Source of the DNA: Rheum nobile
Lineage: Eukaryota; Streptophyta; Magnoliopsida; Caryophyllales; Polygonaceae
DNA length: 64,000 bases
Assembly: GCA_027886185.1 (NCBI GenBank)
Contig: WOAB01000619.1
Coordinates: 2,790,001 to 2,854,000, forward strand
Direction: 5' to 3'
A program made the translations under genes and the position numbers. The notes beneath the pieces were generated by a model, which saw only the letters and a program-made list of their open reading frames with translations, searched no databases and was not told where the DNA came from. Below, piece after piece: positions 22,895 to 33,185 of this stretch; the first letter of the stretch is position 1, and each line of letters begins with the position of its first letter.

Positions 22895-23405
22895 TGTGGG
22901 ATCTAAAATTGGACCGCATATAGAAAAGCCCATTAAAAACACCATCCCACTAGGAAACCTATACCACCTAACAAGAAGCAAGGGGTATAAAAACCCCTCC
23001 AAAAGAGGAAAGGGGATCTTTTTTCCTTTTGGCCTTTCTTCCTCACCGATCCCGAGCATACCAAAAAGAGGAATTGGCGGCGTAAGGGAAAAAACTCCAT
23101 TCTCTCGCACGTAAGCTCGGTTTCTCTTTGAGCCCATTGACCCTTTCTAACAATCAACGATCTCTTCTAATTGATTATCTTCTTGATTTTGACAGAGCTT
23201 GGGCGTCGGAGAACCTTCTTCCGGGGAAGCTCTTTCTCGGGCTTTTTCAAGATCTCACCGGAGAAGAAGCAGAGGATTCCGTCCGTCAAGTCTAGATCCT
23301 TGGCTGTTCGTGAAGTCCCCTTGTGAGGAAGGAACAAATGAGAGATCACATCCGAGAGCTTTTTGGAGTGTTGACCAAAGCTCCCCTGTAAATCAGAATT
23401 CTGCA
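22895..23405 (+). repeat. Tat-type 5' LTR
   Basis: Starts TGTGGGATCT, ends AATTCTGCA; GAGGTATAAA-like TATA box equivalents (GGGGTATAAAAA) at about 22981-22992. Followed by a PBS-like sequence at 23406-23424. Confidence 0.85.
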
Positions 23406-23626
23406 CTGACGCCGACCGTGGGGACATCCTCACGCAGCTAAGAATATGGTCTAGAAGATGGATGGTGAAGAAACGCAAGGCGAAAAATCCAACAAAGCCC
23501 AATCGCAAGCCTAGAAGGCGAATCTCGCTCCCTCAACAAGAAGTTCACAGCCGCCGCGTGCACGGGGTTATGTGATAGAGGGAGAAGAGCTCGAATAGTT
23601 CCGCCAGTTCTAGGATTGGCAAAAAC

Positions 23627-24430
23627 ATGCTCAGCAGCAAAATCACCAGGAGCAACCGCCTCGCGAAGAGCCAGAGAGGCCACAGTATCAAGGGTGCTAC
23701 CTTGATGAGCAAGAAAGAAACGCCTATTTCACAGATCGAGTGTCGATGGCTCCAGAACTCCCGCGCTATTACATGCGAAGAGATGGTCCGCGAGGATATA
23801 CCACAGTGCACAGAAGAGCCCCGAACTCCCGCTCCAGAACTCCCGCGAGGATATACCACAGTGTCGATGGCTCCAGAACTCCCGCTCTATGGGGCCACAA
23901 CTTTCGCGGAACACATCTTGTTGGCGGAGCCGCCATATGATTTCCAACCGCCCTTGATCAAATACTATACATGTGATGAAGATCTGGGTGATCACATCTC
24001 TAAGTATCGCTACACGATGATGGTGAGCCGAGCGGATGAAGCCACAATGTGCAAATCTTTCCCGAACACGCTGGCAGGCCCCGTGTTAACGTGGATGGTT
24101 TACCTACCCCCGGGAAGCATCGAGTCTTTCAAGTGGTTTGAGGATTTGTTTGTAGTACACTTTGGAAGTGCGCAGAGAAGAAAGGAGGGAATGCAAGAGA
24201 TTCTAACTATGAAGCAATGCGAAGGCGAGACACTCGCCGCATACGTGCGGAGATTCACAACGGAGGTCGTCCAGGTCCATGACTTCGACGAAAAGATTGC
24301 GGGGATGACATTCATCCAGGGTTTGGCCAATTTCGTGTTCAAGTTCGCCGTAAGAAAGAAAGCGTCAGAGTCCTACACGAAACTACTAGAAAAGGCAATC
24401 ACTCATATTCGCGTGGAGGAGTTGTCGTGA
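23627..24430 (+). pseudogene. Tat-type gag
   Basis: Retrotransposon gag domain: AEHILLAEPPYDF, then the conserved TLAGPVLTWMVYLPPGSIES and WFEDLFVVHFGSAQRRKEGM, LTMKQCEGETLAAYVRRFT and a C-terminal helix ending RVEELS. The N-terminal third contains direct duplications of TCGATGGCTCCAGAACTCCCGC and GAGGATATACCACAGTG blocks, so the true start is uncertain. A TGA at 24428-24430 separates it from the protease frame. Gag would form the particle shell. Confidence 0.78.
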
Positions 24431-24540
24431 GGGTTTCCCCCTTCGGCTCCCGGAGGAAGGGGGAAGCAAGATTAGCACAAAAGAGAAGCTCCAAAATGGG
24501 AACCCCGCAGCATTAGAACAACGACAGGGGAAGGGCTCCT

Positions 24541-25360
24541 GTGAACGCACCAGGGGTAGTCGAGATGAGCACCCGCGAAGTTAAAAGTGTAGGGCCACCG
24601 AGAGCCCGTGGTTGGTCCCATCCTAGACCACCAGCTCCGCGAACAAACCTCCCTCCTCGAGGCCCACAAAGAGGTGGAGGGAAGTTTTGCTCCTATCACC
24701 AATCCTCAGGCCAAGATGCAAGGGAATGCCTAGGGTATGGGTCTCCGCGAAAGAAGTCTACCACAACACCGAGAGCACATAATCCACAAGGGGCCCCAGT
24801 AGGGGGAGCACCGAATTTCCCTAGGATAGATGGCCATGTAGGAACAATCGTTAGAGGCAATTCACAAGAAATCCCAAGTCGACGCGAAGCACATAGAATT
24901 GCTAATGCTCCTCCATTATTCGAGGGATGGCCTGTGCTGAGCATTGACAAGAAGTTATGTGATCATCACAAGTTGGTATTCACAGAACATGATGCAATGG
25001 ATATAGAGGCACATTGCTATGATCCCCTAGTGCTCCACGTACAGATGGAAACTATTATCGTGAAGCGTGTGTTAGTAGATACTGGTAGCTCAGCCGACAT
25101 TTTATATTGGGACACGAACCAACAAATAGGGATGAATCTGACCAAGCTCAAGCCGTCCGAATGCACTTTAGTGGGATTCACGGGCGAGCGTGTGCGAGCT
25201 ATTGGCTCTGTAACAGTCAACCTGATCCTAGGCAACGAAGAAGGTTGGAGGAGGTCTGAGAAGATTGACTTTGTAGTGTTGAAGGCACCCTCAGCATATA
25301 ATGCCATTTTGGGAAGGACGTCCTTCAACAAGTTTCAAGCAGTAGCATCGATATACCGCA
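24541..25360 (+). pseudogene. Tat-type gag C-terminus and aspartic protease
   Basis: The frame carries a basic, proline-rich gag tail with a zinc-knuckle-like KFCSYHQSSGQDARECLGYG, then the retroviral-type protease VLVDTGSSADILYW (about 25063-25110) and the second conserved block YNAILGRTSFN. The same open frame continues to 25812, but from about 25360 the meaningful sequence shifts to another frame, marking a frameshift. The protease would release gag and pol products. Confidence 0.8.
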
Positions 25361-25375
25361 TTAGTCAAGTTCCCA

Positions 25376-26658
25376 GTGCTTATGGGAACGGGTGTTTTGC
25401 GGAATCACCCAGTCGAAAGCCACGCATGCTACCTCACAGCCCCCAGGGGCAACGAAGGTCCTGTGCTGACCTTGCAAGAAGCAACCGCTCTAAACCTCCT
25501 CGAAAGACCAGGAACAACGACAGAAGAAGAGGCAGATTTAGAGGTGAGGAGTCAATCAAAAATTGTAACCTCGAAGGAAGACAGAAGGTGCATTGTCCCC
25601 TTCGCTCGCGAGGAAGAAAGGTTGTTCATGGGAAAAGCTTTGGGAATCCAAGTTCAAGAAGAGATTGGAAGTTTGTTTGCTCAATCCTGCGATGTCTTCG
25701 CGTGGGCACCTCGCGATCACAAAGGTATTCCTGTAGACCTTATGACACATTCATTAAATATAACCTGAGATGCTATGCCAATTCGACAGAAAAAGCGAAA
25801 GCAAGCTGGTGACATGGCATAGGGGGCTAGAGAAGAAGTGGAGAAGCTTTTGAAGGCCAGTTTTGCCAGAGAAGTACAATATCCAAAGTGGCTCACGAAC
25901 ATGGTTATGGTTGGCAAGTGGAGAATGTGCATGGATTTCACAGATCTAAACAAGGCGTGCCTAAAGGATAGTTACCCTTTGCTTTGCATAGACCAACTAG
26001 TGGACTCCACCGCGGGCCATGAAGCACTTAGCTTTCTGGATGCGTATTCCGGCTACAACCAAGTAAAAATGAATCCGGAAGACGAGGAACACACAATTTT
26101 TATTACAGAAAGAGGAACATATTTTGTAAGCCGAGCTCTCATTCCCGTGGAAACACGCTACCCACCATTAGAGAAGATTGCATTAGCAGTGGTGATGTCG
26201 GCAAGGAAGTTGCGTCCCTACTTTCAGGCACATCCAATTCAAAGAGAGGTACATGCGAGACCCCTTTCGCCATCACGTACGGGGTCGAAGCGGTGGTTCC
26301 CGTCAAGCACTTGTTCCTTAGCAAGTGGGTCCTATACTACGACGAGGAAGACAATGCGGAGAATATGAAGCTAGAGTTACAACTCCGCGAAGAGCTGCGG
26401 GAAATGACTGAAATCCGTGAAAAGGAGTATAAACGACGCATAACGATCTACTACAACAAGGGCGTGAAGCTCAGAGGCTTCGCGAAGGGCAAGTTAGTTC
26501 TCTGTAAAGTAGAAGGTGGCAAATTGAACCCAAGCTGGGAAGGTCCCTTTATCATAGCGGAAGAAGTCGCTCTGGGAGCATACAAGCTAAAAGACCATGC
26601 AAGTAACACCATCCCAAATACCTGGAATGTAATGAGGCTCCGCAAGTATTATCCGTGA
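25376..26658 (+). pseudogene. Tat-type pol with large internal deletions (RT - RNase H - integrase scraps)
   Basis: The protease-RT linker (SLFAQSCDVFAWAPRDHKGI) is at 25660-25740. The RT fingers and early palm (GKWRMCMDFTDLNKACLKDS, LSFLDAYSGYNQVKMNPEDE) end near 26127. The sequence then jumps to an RNase H piece (RYPPLEKIALAVVMSARKLR) and from there to an integrase C-terminus (TPFAITYGVEAVVPV-like, then WEGPFIIAEEVALGAYKL, WNVMRLRKYYP) in another frame ending 26658. The catalytic YxDD of RT and the integrase core D,D,E are absent. At least two internal deletions are needed. Not able to act alone. Confidence 0.82.
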
Positions 26659-28170
26659 AGGATGAATCAAGACATAACTCCCAGGTACACCAAAGAGAAT
26701 TTATGTTTGCACTTTATTTTCATCACCAGTTTAGAGCTAAAGCAATAACTAAAAAGAGAAACAAATGGCAGAGCAAGCAATAAACCAAGAGCAAAAGCAA
26801 CACCTTGGTGAAAAGCAATAGTTCGATAAGGGCAATGACCAACGGTAAGATAAACAATCTTGTAGTCGAGATGCTATATGCATACTCAGGAGCAAGTCTT
26901 TGAACAATATTTAAAACACAACGTGCGTTGTGCATGCAAGTTGAATGGTAGCAAGTCCACCCCAAGCGAAGCAATGCAGGCGAAGACAAAGAGCAATACA
27001 TACAAAGGCATCGAACAATGCCTCATCCAGCAACATGCTCCAGTGAGCGAGGCCAAAAGCAAGTTGTGGGTGAAATTAAGGTAATAGCCGTATTGAGCAA
27101 TACAAGCTTCATGCACGAAATGACTAAATGACAATGTTGAAAACACAGGCCATGCTCGCGAAGCAAGACTCCATAAAGCAATACTTGGATTCGGAAGAGC
27201 AATAGAACACGACACGATATCCCAAGACACAAGTAGAGAAGGATAGACTGATGCAAAGACAGTAACAAATACAAACGTGTAAAGACATAGAAAACCCCTT
27301 TTCTTTTGTTACTGCAAAACGATAGTTTCACCGTTTATTATGTCGTGACTGTTTTTATCTAATAGAAACGATGAAAAAGGAGAAAACACTAGAACACGCT
27401 TACATTTGATTAAAGAAAGTTGCTACATTCTATCAGCCCTCTTACCTCCGCTCGCCTACAAAAGCAAGATAACTCGCGGACACGGAGGAAAGAGGAATGA
27501 AGGGGGAGGATAGAGTAAGAAAAAGAAGTAAAACACAAGATAAGCATAAAAAGCAAAACAACAAATCACAAAGGTCAAAGTCCCACACGGCAAAGACTAT
27601 GCAGAGGGAAGCCAGGGGGCGGAAGAGGCTCGACGTAGAGAGCCACAGGCCCAACTTGCACAAGCGAAACAATAGCGTATATGTCTTCATTCCCAACGAC
27701 TTCACGTAAACGCTGGGGCTCCTCGCCAGAACGAAAATAGAAGACTCGCCCCACCATTGGCCACGAATCCCAAAACATCATGGTGGAAAAGGCACCAAAG
27801 TCATACTGATCCACATCTTCCACCACCTGCATGGCACGTGTACCTCTAACGTATTGATGAATTGAGATTAGGCGACGATCACCTCGCTGACCCACAATCC
27901 TCCCCCACGATGAATCTCCAAGACCAAAGTAACCATCGCTCCAGCACGTTAAACCCAAAAAGAAATAAGAAAGCAAACTGCTGAGTGGTTGGCAAGAACA
28001 AAAACTCCAATAAACCAAAGAAGAACCAGAGCATTTATAAGAGCCAAGCACAACAAGAAGCAAAAGAAATCATTAATAAATGAAGCTGGAAAAAACACAT
28101 GAATTCAGTGCATCAGTAACGATCAAAAGAGAAAGTTAAAACCTAGAGAAATGACAACTATAATCTAGGC
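26659..28170. other. Non-coding 3' region of Tat element, left part
   Basis: No plus-strand gene. Repeated short GAGCAA/AAGCAA motifs make it purine-rich. On the minus strand an open frame of about 160 codons (28063-27575) encodes an acidic stretch (QVVEDVDQYDFGAFSTMMFW) that I do not recognise. It lies just 3' of the antisense gene, beyond the solo LTR, and could be its last exon. Confidence 0.4.
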
Positions 28171-28175
28171 CCTAA

Positions 28176-29180
28176 TGATGTGATTCGGGTTCACATCAAG
28201 TTACAAGAAAGAGCTAATGGGGGCACCATCACTAAAGGAGCACCGAAGGGAATCAAATTAGGGTTTCTCAACCCTACCAAGCATTATAAGGAGTCACGTG
28301 AAGGGTGCCTACTGAAGGAGGGACCAAGGGAAGGAGAGTTGCTTGGAGAACAACCCTTGGACTCCTGGCGAGCGGCGGCCACACGGCCACTAGAGAGGAG
28401 CTGCGGCCAAACTTAAGATCAACATCACTTGGGCTGCACAAACAAAGGCCTACTATCATTAGAGATGCCAAGGACTTCATGGAGTCAAGGATGGCTGAGA
28501 GAAGTGGTAGAAGAGTCGGAGGAAGCAAGCCCAACAAACAAAGCGGCGGCACCGGGAAATTCAACATGTGGGACCCAACAAGAGTCCAAGGCTAACTTCT
28601 GATTTACTTGTGCCTTTGGGCTGGTTTTTGGATATGTTTGAGCAAGAGGATATGTGAAGTTTGTTTCCAAAAATCAGGCCCAATGGAGTAGGTCACGATA
28701 CATTTTTGCAGTTTCATTTCGTTTGCATTTTTAGGGTTTTTTGAGACATTTTGGTTATTTAAGTGTTTAGTTGTTTCATTTGTTAGGCAACTTTTGATTA
28801 ATTGAGAATACATGTTTTGGCATTGTCCCTCGTTAATCTTGAGCTCTTTGTTCTTTGAGTGTTTGAACCTTGGTGAGTAATATCCAAGTTTCTTATACTT
28901 GTGTGCTTTGGTGCATAATATCCGAAGCATGGTAATTAGGCTTGGGTGAGTAATATCCCTTGCTTGAATGATCAACATCTTGAAACTCTTGGTGAGTCAT
29001 ATCCAAGGGAGGATAGTTGCTTATCCCCTTTTCAATTCTTGCATTCTTTAAACACAAAAACCATCAAAAAAGAACCATTCTTGCGCTTGCCTTGTCGTTC
29101 AATCAAGAAGTATCAAGAACGCAGCCATCCAAGTGACTTGTCCTTGAACCTGAGCGCAGATCCTAAGGGGAATCACATCA
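28176..29180 (+). repeat. Solo LTR, TSD CCTAA
   Basis: Bounded by perfect 5-bp duplications CCTAA (28171-28175 and 29181-29185) and perfect 10-bp terminal inverted repeats, TGATGTGATT at the left and AATCACATCA at the right. The interior has LTR features (GTGAGTAATATCC-like repeats at 28872-29000, AT-rich TATTTAAG at about 28756). At 1005 bp with no internal coding DNA it is the product of LTR-LTR recombination of a separate gypsy-type element that had inserted into the Tat element. The end CACATCA resembles the LTR end at 6980. Confidence 0.9.
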
Positions 29181-29374
29181 CCTAAGGCTCAGTCAAATCA
29201 AACTGACAAAAAAGCTGCAAAAAACAAACCACACTAAAACGTCTAAGCCACCGAAGCAAAACAAAACGTTCGTGTAGCAAAGCATAATTCCTCGGGGACA
29301 TCCTTTCAAAACGACAAAGACTACCAACCAACAAAATAAAGCTGCAAGTAGAGCGAGAAAAACGGCTCAAGACT

Positions 29375-31521
29375 TCAAAACTGAAGGGCTTGGGGCTTTT
29401 GTACGAGCCCTCTTGGTCCTACCAAGAGGGGTCGAGGCAGCCGAGGCCAAGACAAGGGCTCACCATCTTTCAGTGCAATAACATCCCAAGATTCAAAAAC
29501 TCCTTCATGATCACCAATGACTTCGCCCATCTTCGGCACTGGATATGATTTCCGCAAAGCGGGAAGAAGCCCATAAGTATGGTTTGGGTCGAATTTAATC
29601 CCCTGAAGTTTGTAGTACTCCTCCATTTGCTTAATTCCAATATACCCTCCCAAAACAAAATGATCCCTCGTGAAATAGTTCACTCTGGCCTTCTGACGAT
29701 AGCCAGTCACATACTCACTATCAGCCTCCGGCCTAGCCTTCTCACGTAGTTCCTGCAATTTCTTCACCACCTTCCGAGATCGAGAAAGATCTGACTCCAG
29801 TCTCTCTTTATCTGTGAGAATCTTGTTATAAAGCTCTGACATTTCCTTCAGCTCTTGACTCTTCGTAGCCTCAACCGTTTTCATTTCCTCGTGGAGCCTG
29901 GCGATCTCAAGCTTGTTTTTGTCGACTTGGGCTAGTTGGACCTTAACCGAAGCACGAACATTCTTAACAATGCTAGAAGCATGTGAAACAACAAAAAAGG
30001 TTAGAATTAAAACAATAATGAGAGATATCAATAAAGAATATAAAAGAAACGCACAGTAGAAAAGAGCAAGGAAATACCGAGTCAATAAAACGTTGAACTT
30101 CTCCTAAGCTCCCCTCAATGCCTCCTAAAGAAGACGCCAACTCTTTAGGACTCGAGGTTGAGCCACGAACTTTCTCCGCGGAGAGATTAAGAGGTAATGG
30201 CTCTACGCGATGAGTAGGTCCCCGAGATGCCGACAAAAGTTCCACGATTTGATTCGCGCAATCGCCTCCCTCATTGGGATCGACATGAGTCATATCCTCA
30301 TCCTCCTCTCCCAAATAAACATTGGTTTGCCCTTTGGCGTTGTCTGGTTGACCTCATGGTCACCCTCGCCCTCCGGTAATTCGTCCTGGATAGGTGACAA
30401 ATTCTTGAGATCTAGTAGAGTGCTCGTAAATTTGTAGAAACTCATACCTGCAAGTTAGAAAAAGCAAAAAGAGGAAAAATAATCAGTTGAGCTCGCAAAG
30501 ACTTATAAAAAGTAAGAAAAAAAGTATTATTTGGCGTCGTTAATGTCACGGGTTCCGCAAAGAATAGAGAGACTCTACGAAACAAAGTCGAACAATGCTC
30601 GGACAATTCTGCACAAACTTCGTGAAGGGACCTCACTACCAGTAGGGTAAGCTCGACTAAACCCCGCAGCCTCAAGCTTCGCGTGGGTAACATAGGCATC
30701 AAAATCGAAGATGTCACTCCACCTAAACTTAGCCACGAGACCCTTTTCTCAGCCTGCTTCTTCTTCTCGAGTGTTTTAGTTGACAAGGGTGTCCTAGTAC
30801 GCGGATGAATTTACACCCCTCAATCTTCGCTGAGCCTGAGCAAAAACCACCTATTTTCCCACTTGTCCAAGCGATGATAAGGCTTGGCAATTTTCTGCTT
30901 ATGCGACACTTTCATGGACCAGTACCCCCCGGTAACCCCCGCGAAGAAAATAAGGTAGTAATGAGGTCAAAAGTAGGAGTAATCCCCATCTCCAAACACT
31001 GAAGATAGAAGCAAGTTAAACCCATCCATGCGTTGGGATGACCCTATATGGGGATTACCCCAAGTGTAGTAAAAAATTCTCTAAACAAAGGGGGAATCGG
31101 TATCCGAAATCCCGCCTACAAAGCTGGAAGGCTCACAGCCATGAAATTTGGATAGGAATGGAAGGAGCAAGATTTCTCTGCCGAGAGGGCCAGGTAGGTC
31201 TTCTCAGGGAAATTTGCTGGCTACCCAACGCAAATCCATGAGGGTTAAAAACGATTCTTCGCCATGATTCTCCCTAAAAGTAGTCTCCTTTTTTAAGGAG
31301 AGTCACTCCACAGGCTTCTTCACAATCTTTGGTTTCATCTTCTTGGGTAATGCTCACACAAATGTTTCTCGCGCACGAGTCGATTCGCTTTTCGAAGAAG
31401 AAGTGTCGGCTTCGTCCCTAGCGGGGACACTCATAGGGTTTTTATCGTGTAAAAGCTTTGTACGGAGTTCCGCCAGAGGGGCAGAAGAAGAAAATCCGTC
31501 TGACTACTCTGCATCGCTCAT
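29375..31521 (-). pseudogene. Degenerate antisense gene of Tat element (gypsy-type putative transposase domain + coiled coil)
   Basis: Read on the minus strand from ATG at 31521 (MSDAE). The first part, in shifting frames, contains blocks such as RFPLCLENFFTTLGVIPI, HPNAWMGLTCFYLQCLEMGI and DKWENRWFLLRLSEDW, resembling the plant 'putative gypsy-type transposase' domain. A coiled-coil region follows (about 29960-29700: LARLHEEMK-like heptads, SELYNKILTDKERLESDLSR), then a C-terminal block (YIGIKQMEEYYKLQ, WPRLPRPLLV). An in-phase splice is possible between a donor near 30077 (ACTCG/GTATTT) and GTTAAG/AAT near 29966. Such extra antisense genes are known in Tat elements; their role is unknown. 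Several stops make this copy dead. Confidence 0.6.
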
Positions 31522-32309
31522 GATAGCAAATTGTCGCTTCATTCACACGTTTAAAAGAGGAAACAATACAAGTCCAAATCCAGCATAAACCCCTGAAAGA
31601 AAACAAGAGAAAACAGGGAGGATTTTTAACCGGAACAAGACCCGAAATTCTCAAGCGAGCTTAAAAAAAAGGGTAGACTAAAAAGCGGAAGAATGGAAGC
31701 CGAATCAACTATAACCAATAACAACGAGGATTGAAAAAAAAAGATGGAGGCATTACCTGAATAGCCAGAATCCTTGAGAAATAGCCTTTGTGAACAGAGA
31801 ACGCACTCCGACGAAGATGAAGTCAAACGACAAAAACAAGACCCGAAAAGAAGAGGAGAAATGACGAAAAGACAATAAAATATAAGAGAGTTTACCGTAG
31901 CAATGAAGAAGTTCATCGGCGATAGGCTCCAGAAGCACCGAAAAGAATATTTTCGAAAGGAAGGACTATGAAAGGGATGAAGAGGACGAAAAAGGTGGTG
32001 CCTTTTATAACAAGACTTAACACAGGTGGGAAGTCGAAACTACGCACTAAGAAAAAATGAAGAAAAAGGAAAACGACAAAGCAATAAAAAGGCGCCAACG
32101 GGTGAGAAAAGTATGGTTTTAAATTTTGAAAGCAGGAAAGAAATTCGAACGTCGAATGTTTTTGCTCTTCGTGAATGATGAAACGCCCTTTCGCGAAGGA
32201 AAACATCAAAGAATGCTCGCATAGAATCAAGAAAAAGAAGAAAGTTGCATCACTACGAAGCCAAGTCTTCTCTTAAGGATCCGCGAAGCGAAGAACTTGG
32301 GGGCCTGGC

Positions 32310-32840
32310 TGTGGGATCTAAAATTGGACCGTAAATAAGAAAGCCCATTGAGGCCCACTAAAAACACCAGCCCACTAGGAAACCTATACCACCCAGCAAG
32401 AAGCAAGAGGTATAAATACATCTCCAAAAGAGGAAAGGGGATGTTTTTCCTTTTGGCCTTTCTTCCTCATCGATCTCGAGGATACTAGAAAGAGGAATTG
32501 GCAGCGTGAGAGAAAAAGCTTCATTCTCTCGCACGTCAGCTCAGTTTCTCTTTGAGCCCATTGACCCTTCCCAACAATCAACAATCTCTTCTACTTGATT
32601 TTCTTATTTATTTTGACTGAAGCCGATTCTAACTTGGGAGTCGGAGAACCTTCTGCTGGGGAAGCTCTTTCTTGGGGTTTTTCAAGATCTCACCAGAGAA
32701 GAAGCAAAGGATGTCGTCCGTCAAGTCCAGATCCTTGGTTGTTCGTGAAGTCCCCTTGTGAGGAAAAAACGAAGGAGAGATCACATTCGAGAGCTTTTTG
32801 AAGTGTTGATTAAAGCTCCCCTGTAAATCAGAATTCTACA
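32310..32840 (+). repeat. Tat-type 3' LTR
   Basis: Starts TGTGGGATCT directly after CTTGGGGGCCTGGC, a purine-rich tract that likely served as PPT, and ends TTCTACA. Diverged from the 5' LTR by many substitutions and an extra GAGGCCCACT-like segment. Confidence 0.85.
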
Positions 32841-32959
32841 GATATGTCAAAAATTTCGTATGAATTTCGATTGAATACAATTATAAACCAATGTGGACTG
32901 AGATACTCTGTATAACTAAAAGACAATTTAATAATAGACGGACTGAAATCACTCTTCAC

Positions 32960-33095
32960 CTGTTTTTCTGCATACTTGGGTTCAGCTGTGCAGATATTAG
33001 AGAGACAACTTCCATGGTTAAAGTCGACATTATAAACCAGCTTAAATATGTACAACATTTTACAAATGTATTTCTTCTTTTTCATAAGGAGATAT
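32960..33095 (-). pseudogene. AP-2 complex alpha-adaptin exon fragment (upstream exon)
   Basis: The minus strand reads KMLYIFKLVYNVDFNH, then, after a one-base shift, MEVVSLISA, and after a second shift PKYAEKQ followed by GTGAAG, a donor site. Plant AP-2 alpha has the same blocks in the same order (KMLYIYML, VDFGHMEVVSLIS, PKYPEKQ) immediately before VGYIATSCLLNEN, which is exactly the start of the exon at 22731-22856. So these are neighbouring exons of one gene, now separated by the Tat element. Two compensating indels within 20 codons make it a pseudogene. The upstream edge is approximate. Confidence 0.8.
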
Positions 33096-33160
33096 ACCAT
33101 GTCACATAATTGCATATTTGACCAAACAAAAGAAGTGAGAATGATAATTTGGAGGGAGGA

Positions 33161-33185
33161 TCTAGTAAAACAGAAGTTGTGGTAA
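33161..33185 (+). other. Helitron-like 5' terminus, plus strand
   Basis: TCTAGTAAAACAGAAGTTGT resembles the TC-start plant Helitron 5' consensus (TCTATACTATTAAAA...GAAG type). It begins just outside the AP-2 exon and opens the GAATATC-rich block. The matching CTRR 3' end with a hairpin was not located, so this stays tentative. Confidence 0.35.

Larger units (their letters stand above)
22895..32840 (+). mobile_element. Ty3-gypsy element of Tat/Retand type, with solo LTR and antisense gene
   Basis: LTRs at 22895-23405 and 32310-32840 share start TGTGGGATCTAAAATTGGAC and end TTCTGCA/TTCTACA but differ by many changes and a gap of about 20 bp, so the insertion is old. Order: 5' LTR, PBS-like GCCGACCGTGGGGA, gag, protease, deleted pol, then a very long 3' region (26.66-32.31 kb) holding a large antisense gene. 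A long 3' non-pol region with an antisense frame is typical of the Tat lineage. No clear target duplication was found (CACAT against GATAT). It lies in an intron of the AP-2 alpha fragment. Confidence 0.85.

Noticed and set aside
26293..26658. Independent small protein with a chromo-like fold
   Set aside because: The sequence (WEGPFIIAEEV...LRKYYP) is the integrase C-terminus of the Tat element in a shifted frame, not a separate gene.
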